DNA of 64,000 nt, from the NCBI GenBank assembly GCA_964582265.1, contig CAZOQT010000003.1:1-64000 (forward strand), read 5' to 3'. The translations under genes and the position numbers were made by a program. Numbering within the stretch: position 1 is the first letter of the stretch; every line of letters begins with the position of its first letter. Positions 1-8,151 of this stretch are shown here, one piece after another. Below the pieces are notes generated by a model that saw only the letters and a program-made list of their open reading frames with translations, did not search any database and was not told the origin of the DNA. Source of the stretch: JBAZYK01 sp964582265 (lineage in GTDB: Bacteria; Patescibacteriota; Gracilibacteria; UBA1369).

Positions 1-75
1 AAGGATTCGAACCTTCGAAGGCGTAATGCCATCAGATTTACAGTCTGACCTCGTTGGCCACTTGAGTATCTGCCC
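1..75 (-). tRNA. tRNA-Tyr (GUA), 3' end cut by the window edge
   Basis: Read on the minus strand, the 5' end GGGCAGATACTCAAG lies at 75. The anticodon loop CTGTAAA gives anticodon GTA. A class II variable arm follows, then the T-arm GGTTCGAATCC. The acceptor 3' strand and any CCA lie to the left of base 1. Confidence 0.93.
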
Positions 76-230
76 AATTTTAAATTTCCCAGAAGGTTGC
101 GCTTAAGATTTGAACACAAAGATAATTTTTTTTCAAGTAATCTTTTGTTATTATAGCGGACATGCTCAACTCCATATGGCCTTATGCGCTTTATAACCAA
201 TATTTTTCATAATGGACTAACCTCACAGTT

Positions 231-1292
231 TTATGCAGAGCCTTCTTCATTGTTTTGATGTACCTTTGCTTCATGCAAATCTTTCATCAAAGCTACAAGC
301 ACGGTTAATCTTTTTATTCTAACAGTATTTGCCCCACTGCTAATTTGTGGTGCTTGCGGGATTATAAGCTCTCGCCATTTTTGTAATAGGCCAGATTCGT
401 CCTTCTTTTTACCATGAGCATTTGTTAAAGCTTTAAGGGCGGTTTGATTTGTCCGTAGTAAATTTTCGATCTCATCTTCAGGTAAGTGTTTTACAAGCCA
501 ATCCATGCTCATTTTTGCCAATTTTAATCTAGTTACGCCGGTTGCCAAGGCTAACAGCAATTCTAAAAATAAATTTTGCAAACGAGCATCGGCATCTTCA
601 ATTTGTATCCCTAGTGCTTCACTGTCTTTAGCTGCTTCATGTAACTCCAATGCGCTTTCAACTAAACTTCTTACTTCTTCGCGCGTGATATTGACTGCAA
701 AAGCCGCTCCAAGGTCAATGTCTTCAATTAATTTTATTAAAAAGACTGTCAATTCATCTACTACCAAATCTACATTTTTGGGGTTATTCAAAAAATCTCG
801 TTCTCTATTCCCATCTTCAATTGCAAAAGTCATATTTGGCGCAATCGGCGGGTTAGGTTTTTGAATTATTCCAGGGTCAGTTACTAACTGATCAAGCATT
901 CTTGCTATTTCAATTAACCTTCTTTTTAGGATATTTGTATTTGCAGAAGTAAATTCTGGAATACCATTTTTGCCAGTTTGGAGTGGAAAAACTGCAGTTC
1001 GCGCCGCTTCTGCTAAGCCTTTGTGGGCCCGCCTAAATGCTGCCAAAGTTTTTGCTGTTTCAGTAATTACATGTTCACTGCCAAATACTTTTTCCGCACC
1101 TTCCGCTAATTGACTTTCATTAATAATTTTTACGAATTGGCGCATAATATCAAGCAATTGCGCCGCATCTCCTTGCTCAGTTCTAAGTAATTTAGAGACT
1201 GCACTTTCAGCTAATTGTTGTAGTTCTTGCATGTATTTACCTCGATCTCCTCCTGCCTGTATTGATAAGATGCTTTCATGTTCTATTTTCAT
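231..1292 (-). CDS. hypothetical helical protein
   Basis: This 353-residue protein is not recognised. It is predominantly helical and charged, with no signal peptide, no membrane segment and no catalytic motif that I can see. The open frame extends upstream to a TTG at 1334, but ATG at 1292 (MKIEHES) is the more plausible start because the extra residues do not look like protein N-terminus. It is transcribed away from the divergent gene at 1413, with about 120 bases between them. It is likely a real gene because of its length and coherent codon use. Its function is unknown. Confidence 0.7.
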   Translation of the reverse strand: MKIEHESILSIQAGGDRGKYMQELQQLAESAVSKLLRTEQGDAAQLLDIMRQFVKIINESQLAEGAEKVFGSEHVITETAKTLAAFRRAHKGLAEAARTAVFPLQTGKNGIPEFTSANTNILKRRLIEIARMLDQLVTDPGIIQKPNPPIAPNMTFAIEDGNRERDFLNNPKNVDLVVDELTVFLIKLIEDIDLGAAFAVNITREEVRSLVESALELHEAAKDSEALGIQIEDADARLQNLFLELLLALATGVTRLKLAKMSMDWLVKHLPEDEIENLLRTNQTALKALTNAHGKKKDESGLLQKWRELIIPQAPQISSGANTVRIKRLTVLVALMKDLHEAKVHQNNEEGSA

Positions 1293-1412
1293 ATTCAAAT
1301 TATTTAAATTGAGCCGCGAAATTCTACAAATCAATATTTAATTAATCAATCCCTTTGGCTTGCATAAAGCTTTTTAATGTCATAAAATAAAAATACTCCT
1401 TAAATTTTCAAG

Positions 1413-1958
1413 ATGGCTACACCAGAAATAATACTGGCTGATCAAGCGGCAACAGAGATAATTGAAACAGGAAATCTTAGAAAAAAGAAGCTTAGAAGTC
1501 CCATAGAAGCCCATCCCGCTGCTGATGCTAGTGGGCATAATGAAGTGACATATACAGATGAGAGCTTGGATGCATTTAGGGATAAGCTTTCCGCGATGTC
1601 TCCAGAAGAAAGGGAGCGGGCAAAAGAACAAAATCCTGAATTAACTGCCGCCTTAATTGAAAGGATGTCAAAACGCGGTGATATCCTTAAACAGGACGAA
1701 GCAAAGCGTGCGGATTTTCGTGATAGTAGCAGTCTTGCGTTCTCAAAACATACTGCAAACAGGGTAGGTGCAGTTTTAAAATTCATAGATGAAAATAGCA
1801 GTCTTCAACAAAACGCTAGGTTAGGAGATAGTCCAGGTGCTAACCCTATGGCTCTCCCTCCTCACGATATCGTCGATGAAGAGTCCGGAGATAAAACCGC
1901 TTCCGGCGAAAATAATGACGGTCTTTCACCTGATACTCATCTTCCAAAATCGGCCTAA
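1413..1958 (+). CDS. hypothetical hydrophilic protein
   Basis: This 181-residue protein starts at ATG 1413. It is hydrophilic throughout and probably partly disordered. It has a charged helical centre (LDAFRDKLSAMSPEERERA) and an acidic, Ser/Gly/Asn-rich C-terminal tail. There is no signal peptide and no recognisable domain. It sits divergent to the helical protein at 231-1292 and ends 24 bases before the tRNA-Thr gene, which is on the other strand. An antisense frame covers much of it (1442-1786), but that frame lacks a convincing protein composition. No function can be assigned. Confidence 0.55.
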   Translation: MATPEIILADQAATEIIETGNLRKKKLRSPIEAHPAADASGHNEVTYTDESLDAFRDKLSAMSPEERERAKEQNPELTAALIERMSKRGDILKQDEAKRADFRDSSSLAFSKHTANRVGAVLKFIDENSSLQQNARLGDSPGANPMALPPHDIVDEESGDKTASGENNDGLSPDTHLPKSA

Positions 1959-1982
1959 CAAACATAAGCCAAATACAAAAAA

Positions 1983-2058
1983 TGGAGCCACCTGTCGGAT
2001 TTGAACCGACGACCCACTGTTTACAAAACAGTTGCTCTACCAGCTGAGCTAAGGTGGC
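1983..2058 (-). tRNA. tRNA-Thr (UGU), CCA encoded
   Basis: On the minus strand GCCACCT (5' end at 2058) pairs with AGGTGGC near the 3' end, followed by the discriminator base and an encoded CCA (1983-1985). The anticodon loop TTTGTAA gives TGT. The T-arm GGTTCAAATCC is intact. Confidence 0.96.
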
Positions 2059-2273
2059 CCACGTGCCCTTATAACCGCTTACAAAAGGTTTTGCTGGTAT
2101 CTTTTGCGCTCAATTTTGCAAATACAAAACGTAAATCCAAAAAAGAGCAAAGAGATGATATGCGAAGACCTTCTTCATGTCAACATCATCATTTATTTAG
2201 CTTGTTCATAAGCCTTCTTTGTAATAATCTTTCATTTGTGCAGTTGTAATTTACGTATTATTAATCAAATTTT

Positions 2274-3074
2274 ATGAAAAACTTTGGAAAATTTATTTTC
2301 ACGACGGGATTAATGTTAATTCTGGCTGCCACTTTAAGCGGTTGCAATTATGCCGATCAAGATCAGAACGCTAAAACTCCCTCTGCAAATCAGTCAGAGC
2401 TTTCTAAGCCTCAAACGGTTCAAATTACACAAACTCAAGTTGTAACTCAGGTTTCAACTCAAGTTTCAAATGATAACGCAAAATACGCAGTTTCTGTTAG
2501 TGACGATTTTAAAAATCTTGTTATCACCAAGGACGGAAAAGCCTTTTTAACTACCCCAATTGCTAAAAATGACATGGGTAGCGACGCCAGATTGGTAAAG
2601 GTTACTTCCAAAAATATCTACGCTAAAGTTTGTGCGACAGGATTTGGCGGATATATTTTATACGATTTTTGTTATGGCACTTTGTATCGCGTGGATTTAA
2701 ACACAAAAGCTGTCACCGATCTTAAAATTGCCCATGCTGAAGACATTTCTGCAGACGAAAAAATGATTGCGTCACTAAATATTGTCTCAGATCAAAGGAA
2801 GATTGTGGTTGCAAATTTAGAAACCAAGAAAACATTAACTTTTGCTGTAGATAAAAAATATCAACAATTTGGCGATCCAAAATTTTCTCCAGATGGTACC
2901 AAAATCGCTTATGCTGCCGCTGTTGGAAGTCCAGGTAGCGAGTCCGGCGTGGTTATTACTGTCGATTTAGCAGACGGTAAACAATCTGTTGTGGCTAAAA
3001 CTTCTGGTCAGGATAATTATTTTACTGTTAAAGGGTGGAAAAATAATAACGTTGTAGATTACGTCCAGAATTAA
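2274..3074 (+). CDS. lipoprotein with beta-propeller-like repeats
   Basis: This 266-residue protein begins with a lipoprotein signal: a basic start, a hydrophobic stretch, then LSGC with the lipidated Cys at residue 24. A Thr/Gln/Val-rich linker (about residues 45-65) leads to a globular domain. That domain contains FSPDGTKIAYAAA (about 203-215), which resembles the PD40/TolB propeller repeat. It is therefore predicted to be exported and membrane-anchored. murB follows 19 bases downstream on the same strand, so the two may be cotranscribed. The substrate or partner is unknown, and the propeller assignment rests on one clear repeat. Confidence 0.75.
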   Translation: MKNFGKFIFTTGLMLILAATLSGCNYADQDQNAKTPSANQSELSKPQTVQITQTQVVTQVSTQVSNDNAKYAVSVSDDFKNLVITKDGKAFLTTPIAKNDMGSDARLVKVTSKNIYAKVCATGFGGYILYDFCYGTLYRVDLNTKAVTDLKIAHAEDISADEKMIASLNIVSDQRKIVVANLETKKTLTFAVDKKYQQFGDPKFSPDGTKIAYAAAVGSPGSESGVVITVDLADGKQSVVAKTSGQDNYFTVKGWKNNNVVDYVQN

Positions 3075-3093
3075 GCAATGCTTTTAAGCTCTC

Positions 3094-4050
3094 ATGTCCA
3101 ATTTTGACGAATTTAAAATTAAGTTTCCAGATACGCAGGTAAGTAAGCCACTTGCGACCCTAAATACCATGCGCATTGGCGGAATGGCTGACCTTTATTA
3201 CAAATTAACACTAATCGAAGAGTTACCAGACTTAATTCAGACCGCAAAACAACTGAAAATCCCTTATTTTGTGCTTGGTGGAGGCAGTAACACTATTTTT
3301 GCTGATGAAGGATTCCGCGGCCTGGTTATTCACATTCAGGCCAAAAACATCGCCGTTGAGCCTGCATTAGAACCAGACTCCAATCCGTCTGATTCTCGCG
3401 TTCTAGCAATTGATGCCGGTTCTTCGCTTTCTCAAGTCATTCAATTCGCGCTAAAAAACAATCTGATTGGTTTGGAAAAATTAACGGGTGTGCCTGGCAC
3501 GATTGGCGGTGCAGTGAGAGGAAACGCTGGCGCTTACGGCATAGAAATTAAAGACTTTTTCCAAAAGGCTCTGCTTTATAGCCCTAAAAAGGGCTTGCAC
3601 GAGGCAGATATTGAATATCTTAATTTTAGTTATCGGTCATCTGTTTTAAAAAAGGAGCCGGAAATTGTCTTAAGAGTATATTTAAAATTAGCCCAGGGCA
3701 CCCCAGAACAAGCCAAGAAAGCGCAAGAAGAAGCTGCCGATATTTTAAAAAATCGTGTCAGTAAACAGCCTAAGGGGTTTTCTACTGGATCTATTTTTAA
3801 AAATCCTGGTGGCGGTCCAAATGACCCCACTGGTCAAAATCAAGCCCTTAAAGCCGGCTATTTGCTTGAACAGGTTGGCGCCAAAGGGCTGCAAGTGGGT
3901 CAAATTAAGGTTTCTGAACTGCACGCAAATTGGTTTATTAACCTGGGCGGCGGCACGCAAAAGGACTTGGTCGCGCTTGTAAAAACCCTTAAAGAAAGGG
4001 TTAAAAACAGCTTTAATGTCGATTTAGAATTGGAAATTGAACTTGTTTAA
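3094..4050 (+). CDS. murB: UDP-N-acetylenolpyruvoylglucosamine reductase
   Basis: MurB reduces the enolpyruvyl group of UDP-GlcNAc-enolpyruvate with NADPH and FAD to give UDP-MurNAc, the second committed step of peptidoglycan precursor synthesis in the cytoplasm. The 318-residue product has the FAD-binding N-terminal motifs NTMRIGGMADLYY and LGGGSNTIFADEGF. It also has GVPGTIGGAVRGNAGAYG, the catalytic-serine segment GSIFKNP (about residue 232), and a C-terminal AGYLLEQVGAKG...SELHANWFIN block. The length is normal for the compact MurB type. The start at ATG 3094 fits the family N-terminus. murA (32949) and murI (13728) lie elsewhere in the window, so the pathway is present but scattered. Confidence 0.96.
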   Translation: MSNFDEFKIKFPDTQVSKPLATLNTMRIGGMADLYYKLTLIEELPDLIQTAKQLKIPYFVLGGGSNTIFADEGFRGLVIHIQAKNIAVEPALEPDSNPSDSRVLAIDAGSSLSQVIQFALKNNLIGLEKLTGVPGTIGGAVRGNAGAYGIEIKDFFQKALLYSPKKGLHEADIEYLNFSYRSSVLKKEPEIVLRVYLKLAQGTPEQAKKAQEEAADILKNRVSKQPKGFSTGSIFKNPGGGPNDPTGQNQALKAGYLLEQVGAKGLQVGQIKVSELHANWFINLGGGTQKDLVALVKTLKERVKNSFNVDLELEIELV

Positions 4051-4105
4051 AAATTACCCAACAAATCCTATCTCCAGCAATTCATTAAAATTGTCTTCCA
4101 GCCCA

Positions 4106-4134
4106 TTGCGTTATAAGCTGTTTTTTGGTATAAT
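4106..4134 (+). promoter_or_regulatory. strong sigma-70-type promoter for the pilin-like gene
   Basis: A -35 TTGCGT (4106-4111), a 17-base spacer and a perfect extended -10 TGGTATAAT (TATAAT at 4129-4134) lie 34 bases before the ATG at 4169. This is the best-matching promoter in the first 10 kb, which suggests high expression. Confidence 0.75.
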
Positions 4135-4168
4135 TAATTGAAAACGTAAAAATCTAACCAATAAAAAT

Positions 4169-4567
4169 ATGCAAAAAATGCTTGCAAAAACCAAAAAGGT
4201 AGCAGTAGGAATCCTTACAGGATTAATACTTATGACTTCAGCAGTAACGTCAGTTAGTGCTCAAAGAATTCTGGATCCAGGTACTGACCAGATCTCAGCA
4301 GTTTCTAGTGCTACAAACGGACAAGGTAGTCTTCGTGAATTAGTTAAAACAATCGTAAACTTTTTCTTAACATTCCTTGGCTTACTCGCAGTTATTATGA
4401 TCATTTACGGAGGTTTCCTTTATGTGACAGCTGCAGGTAAAGAAGACAAGGTTGAAACAGCAAAAAAGATCATTATGTATTCAGTAATTGGTATTTTGAT
4501 CATTATGCTTTCATTTGCAATCGTTTACACTGTACTTGGTGCAGGTGGAGCAACCACAGGCGCTTAG
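4169..4567 (+). CDS. VirB2/TrbC-like pilin-type membrane protein
   Basis: This 132-residue protein has a cleavable-looking signal peptide (KKVAVGILTGLILMTSAVTSVSAQ). After it come two hydrophobic helices at about 67-90 and 100-125, separated by a short charged loop (AAGKEDKVETAKK). That layout matches the small VirB2/TrbC-like proteins, often named MMCAP2_0565 or Mbov_0395 family, which are frequent in Patescibacteria and mycoplasmas. Known VirB2 proteins form conjugative pili. No other conjugation genes are nearby, so a role as an abundant surface or secretion-channel subunit is inferred. It is monocistronic, with a strong promoter before it and a strong terminator after it. Confidence 0.8.
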   Translation: MQKMLAKTKKVAVGILTGLILMTSAVTSVSAQRILDPGTDQISAVSSATNGQGSLRELVKTIVNFFLTFLGLLAVIMIIYGGFLYVTAAGKEDKVETAKKIIMYSVIGILIIMLSFAIVYTVLGAGGATTGA

Positions 4568-4621
4568 TATTTAAAGCTTGAAAATAAAGGTAAAGCAGCA
4601 AGCATACCCAACAAATCTATT

Positions 4622-4650
4622 AAAGGCCCGCCGCAGGCGGGCCTTTTTTG
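4622..4650 (+). terminator. Rho-independent terminator after the pilin-like gene
   Basis: A perfect 11 bp stem, AAAGGCCCGCC (4622-4632) with GGCGGGCCTTT (4636-4646), closes a 3-base loop and runs into seven T. It also falls just past the end of the convergent flavoprotein gene. Confidence 0.92.
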
Positions 4651-4652
4651 TG

Positions 4653-6020
4653 CTACTTATAGTTAATAATATTCTCCCCCGCAAGCCTTCCCGTGGCCCA
4701 CGCCGCCTGCAAATTAAATCCTCCAGTAAAGCCATCCACATCCAAAATTTCACCTGCAAAATAAAGTCCAGGACAGATTTTTGATTCCATTGTATTAGTG
4801 TTCACCTCCCTCAAATCCACTCCACCCGCGGTAACAAATTCATCGCCTGCGCCTCTTCCCACTGCATTTAATTCAAGATTTTGAAAAAGCTTTAAAATGG
4901 CTTCACGCTGTGCTCCATTTAGTTGTCCCATGATAATTTTTGGATCTATTTTTGCGATTTCACAAAAGACTTCTGCCAAAGATTTTGGCAAAAAGAAGTC
5001 CAGAAAATTCACTAAAAATTTTTTCCCATTCTGATCAGCCATTGTATTAAAACGCTTTTTTAGCTCATCCGGCTTTTCATCTGGAAATAAATTTATCTTT
5101 ATTTTAAGCGGTTTTTCCACGCTAAAATTCTCATAGGCTGCCATACTGGAAAGCGCAAAAATTGCCGGACCACTCACACCTCTATGTGTAAAAACAAAAG
5201 GACCGGTACGTTCATAATTTGCAGCGCTACGCTTCTCCACGCCAGCCTTGGCTATCCCAGAAGTATATTCCATCACATCAGCAGAAAGCGTGATTTTTGC
5301 CTTTTTAAAGGACACGCCGGCCACATTGGCTAACCAGGCCTCTTTTGCTAAAAATGAGTGTAGCGAAGGCGCCAATTTCGTAATTGAATGCCTCAAAGCT
5401 TTTGCAAAAGCATATCCATCTCCGGTCGAGCCAGTATTTCTATAAGCATTTCCTCCAGTAGTAATAATGACTTTTTCCGCGTTAAATTGGCGGCCATCTT
5501 TAAGAGAAATTTTAAAACCAGCCTCTTTTTTTTCAATTTTTTCCACAATGCAATTTAAAAAAATCTGCGCACTCACACTTTCTGCATTAGCCCCATCAGC
5601 CCCATCAGGATCTTTCCTCTTGATCACATTTTCCAAAGCCCCAACTACGTCTTTTCCTTCATTAGAAGTCGGAAATACACGTAAATCATCCTCAATTTTC
5701 ATCTTAACTCCATGTTTTTCAAACCATTCCATAACTTTCTCCGGTGGAAATCTAAACATCGCCGACATCAAAAATTTTGCTCCACGAGGGTAATTTTCCA
5801 GTAATTTGCGCACATCAAAAATGCCCGTTGTTGTGTTGCATCGTCCTCCCCCGCTAATCAACACTTTTGCGCCTAGATAAGAGTTTTTTTCAAACAGCAA
5901 AACTTCTACTTTGGCCGAGCCATCATCAAAAATTTGGCCATTTGCTTCAGCCATTTCTACGATTGTTGCCGCAGCCATAAGACCAGCAGCGCCTCCGCCA
6001 ATAATTGCAATTCTATTCAA
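4653..6020 (-). CDS. BaiN/HI0933-family FAD-dependent oxidoreductase
   Basis: This 455-residue flavoprotein opens with the Rossmann dinucleotide motif IAIIGGGAAGLMAA. It continues with the family signature LGAKVLISGGGRCNTTT (about residues 48-64) and ends with PGLYFAGEILDVDGFTGGFNLQAAWATGR, the second FAD contact typical of the HI0933/YhiN/BaiN family. Family members are NAD(P)/FAD-dependent reductases whose physiological substrates are mostly unknown. The length (about 400-460) is normal. It is convergent with the pilin-like gene. The upstream gene at 6065 is on the same strand, 44 bases away. Confidence 0.9.
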   Translation of the reverse strand: MNRIAIIGGGAAGLMAAATIVEMAEANGQIFDDGSAKVEVLLFEKNSYLGAKVLISGGGRCNTTTGIFDVRKLLENYPRGAKFLMSAMFRFPPEKVMEWFEKHGVKMKIEDDLRVFPTSNEGKDVVGALENVIKRKDPDGADGANAESVSAQIFLNCIVEKIEKKEAGFKISLKDGRQFNAEKVIITTGGNAYRNTGSTGDGYAFAKALRHSITKLAPSLHSFLAKEAWLANVAGVSFKKAKITLSADVMEYTSGIAKAGVEKRSAANYERTGPFVFTHRGVSGPAIFALSSMAAYENFSVEKPLKIKINLFPDEKPDELKKRFNTMADQNGKKFLVNFLDFFLPKSLAEVFCEIAKIDPKIIMGQLNGAQREAILKLFQNLELNAVGRGAGDEFVTAGGVDLREVNTNTMESKICPGLYFAGEILDVDGFTGGFNLQAAWATGRLAGENIINYK

Positions 6021-6064
6021 AGCAAACGTTAATGAATCAGCAAACGTATTCTACGCTCATCCCC

Positions 6065-6925
6065 TTAAGCCGCAACACTTTCAGTTAAAAATTCCCTTAT
6101 CTGCGCCATTTCCATTATTTCCGCCGCAATTTTTTTGCAGACCCTTTTGGCATCTTCTGCGCTTGTTGTGAATGGTTTTAGTAACACGATTTTTTTCTTT
6201 GTAGTCGATCTTAAAGTCTCCAGGGGCATGCCAGCCGGTAAATATTCCTGGCCCACAACCTGCATATTTTCAGCCATTTCCAGCAACAACAATCTATCCC
6301 CCAGGTCACGCATCAGCTTATAAAATAATTCCATATTGCCCGAATTTAATGCTGCCACAAAAGATTTTCCAAGGTGCTCTCTGCTTAGTGCTTCCAGTTT
6401 TTTTGCCACCGGAACTTCCAGATGGTTATAGGCGCAATTGCAGTTTTCTCCATGTTGATCCGCATTCCTAAGCTCAGTAAACCCCTCAATTAATTTTATT
6501 TCAGCAATGTTTCCTGCGCCGGGGACTGCCAAAGAAACAGCTCTACTTAGCGCTTTTTGCTGGTGGATAGGTACTTTCTGCTCATTCAAATTTATGTCCA
6601 CGCCCTTTTTAAGATCTTCCATGTGAATTTCTTCGTGATTCACAATTTGCAAAATTTCATCTAGGGGCAGGTCCAAAGTCCAAAGAGCTATATTTGGCTT
6701 AATGCCATCTTTTGTGACCGATGCCGCGATGTTTTTTTCTTCATAATTGGCCGGCGCAAATTCAATCCCTTTGAGCGAACTAATTTTTTTAAGAACTTCC
6801 GCTCTCTCTACAATAATTTCAGCATCTTCCACCTCTTTTGTTCCGCGCAGTTCGGGATTATTTTCCAACATCATCTCGTTTGCACGAGCTGATTCTAAAA
6901 ATTTTTCATAGGACATCGCTTGCAT
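6065..6925 (-). CDS. hypothetical protein with an HExxH motif
   Basis: This 286-residue protein is not recognised as a family. Residues 97-101 read HEEIH within a helix (EILQIVNHEEIHMEDL), the classic zinc-protease HExxH pattern. EGFTEL (147-152) is a plausible downstream third-ligand glutamate, as in gluzincins. Around residues 158-168 it has a small Cys/His-rich stretch (QHGENCNCAYNH). No signal peptide is visible, so it would act in the cytoplasm. Starts at residue 1 (6925) or Met4 are both possible. A metallopeptidase is inferred from the motif alone. Confidence 0.6.
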   Translation of the reverse strand: MQAMSYEKFLESARANEMMLENNPELRGTKEVEDAEIIVERAEVLKKISSLKGIEFAPANYEEKNIAASVTKDGIKPNIALWTLDLPLDEILQIVNHEEIHMEDLKKGVDINLNEQKVPIHQQKALSRAVSLAVPGAGNIAEIKLIEGFTELRNADQHGENCNCAYNHLEVPVAKKLEALSREHLGKSFVAALNSGNMELFYKLMRDLGDRLLLLEMAENMQVVGQEYLPAGMPLETLRSTTKKKIVLLKPFTTSAEDAKRVCKKIAAEIMEMAQIREFLTESVAA

Positions 6926-7068
6926 AGGCGCAGCATTAAGAAATGTCTTTGATACTCCATCATGCGCCGATCTTTTAAAATTGCAATACTAAAAATTAAG
7001 CACCACAAAACGTGCCTTAAATTTAAAACCACCAAAGTAGCAATTCTCAGCTAATTAGGGTTTTTTAA

Positions 7069-7224
7069 TTAGTCTTTCTTTGTAGGCAAAATCTTGTACA
7101 TGCCTGTGCCACAAACACTGCATTTTCCTTTAACTGCTTTGCGGCCTTTTTTGCCGAATTCTACTTCTTCATAACCTGCTGCCATTTCTCGTTTTTCTTT
7201 GCATTTAACGCAGTATCCTTCCAT
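7069..7224 (-). CDS. DUF5679-type small zinc-ribbon protein
   Basis: A 51-residue frame starts at ATG 7224 and ends at TAA 7069. The sequence begins MEGYCVKCKEKREM and later has KGKCSVCGTGMYKI, giving two CxxC knuckles about 30 residues apart that would bind one zinc. This is the layout of the DUF5679 family, small ribbon proteins common in CPR genomes and actinobacteria. Its function is not known. It lies alone between the HExxH gene and tRNA-Pro. Confidence 0.85.
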   Translation of the reverse strand: MEGYCVKCKEKREMAAGYEEVEFGKKGRKAVKGKCSVCGTGMYKILPTKKD

Positions 7225-7382
7225 AAATTTTTAGTTAAGAAATTAATAAGATTTTATCAAAAAATAGCTTTTATTCAATTGACCTCACAAAAAATATGGT
7301 GAGCCATGCAGCTAAAATTACTTCCTTTTTTCCAAAGATAAAGCCGCATTAAAAAATCCCACTCCATGGTGAGACATTTCAA

Positions 7383-7459
7383 TGGTCGGGGTGAAAGGAT
7401 TCGAACCTTCGACCTCTTGGTCCCAAACCAAGCGCGCTAGCCAACTGCGCTACACCCCG
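7383..7459 (-). tRNA. tRNA-Pro (UGG), CCA encoded
   Basis: On the minus strand CGGGGTG (5' end 7459) pairs with CACCCCG. The anticodon loop TTTGGGA gives TGG, the T-arm GGTTCGAATCC is present, and CCA is encoded at 7383-7385. Confidence 0.96.
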
Positions 7460-7543
7460 ACACAAAGGCCTATTATTTATAAGGAAAAGTTCAATTAAAG
7501 TCAACAGCTTAACTTTTTACCAAAATCGCTTATACTTAAAACC

Positions 7544-8074
7544 ATGGAACGTTACTATACACAAACTGTTGGAGCAGATGTCTTAACCGAAAACGGCATG
7601 CACGTCGGCCGCGTTTTAGAAGTTGTGATCGATCCTGCAACCGGCAAGATTGTTGGCTTTCTGCTAACGCCTAGCGGCCGCAAGGCCATTTCCCCATCGG
7701 ATGTAATTTTTTGGGGCGATCAATTGGTTGTAAGCGATTTTGATGACATTTTGGATACAGAAGACCTGATCAAGGTTAATCAGGTATTAAAACAAAATAT
7801 TCATATTCAAAAAAACAAAGTTTTTAATCAAAAAAATGAATTTTTAGGTCGTGTGCTGGATTTTTCGCTTAACACCAGCATGTTTGTTTTGACTAAACTT
7901 TTTATAGCTAAAACTTTTTGGGGCTTTTATCCATATGAAGAAAAAACAGTTCCCCATAAAAACATTTTGGAAATCAAGCCGGATAAAATTATTGTGAAGA
8001 TTCCAGCAGGGACAGTTCCAGTTAAGGAAAAAGAAAAAGCAAAGTTGCGCGTAGACATTGCCCCAACTGGCTAA
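7544..8074 (+). CDS. tandem PRC-barrel domain protein
   Basis: This 176-residue protein has two PRC-barrel-like halves. The first is about residues 8-75, with VLTENGMHVGRVLEVVIDPATGKIVGFLL. The second is about 90-160, with KNKVFNQKNEFLGRVLDFSL. PRC barrels are small beta folds known from photosynthetic reaction-centre subunit H and from the RNA-processing factor RimM. Here the stand-alone pair has no enzymatic domain, so a binding or scaffold role is inferred. A TATACT -10-like hexamer at 7531-7536 is close to the ATG. ispG follows 77 bases downstream. Confidence 0.8.
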   Translation: MERYYTQTVGADVLTENGMHVGRVLEVVIDPATGKIVGFLLTPSGRKAISPSDVIFWGDQLVVSDFDDILDTEDLIKVNQVLKQNIHIQKNKVFNQKNEFLGRVLDFSLNTSMFVLTKLFIAKTFWGFYPYEEKTVPHKNILEIKPDKIIVKIPAGTVPVKEKEKAKLRVDIAPTG

Positions 8075-8151
8075 AAAGACTGGCTATAAATGCGCCGATT
8101 AAAATTCAGAGCTTGTCACTTGCATTTGCTGGTGCTATTCTAGCCTTCCTT

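Noticed and set aside
2001..2249. Open frame through the tRNA-Thr gene
   Set aside because: It overlaps an intact tRNA and has no family features. Its composition is that of non-coding sequence.
4571..4784. Short frames on both strands across the terminator after the pilin-like gene
   Set aside because: They include the terminator stem and overlap the end of the flavoprotein gene.
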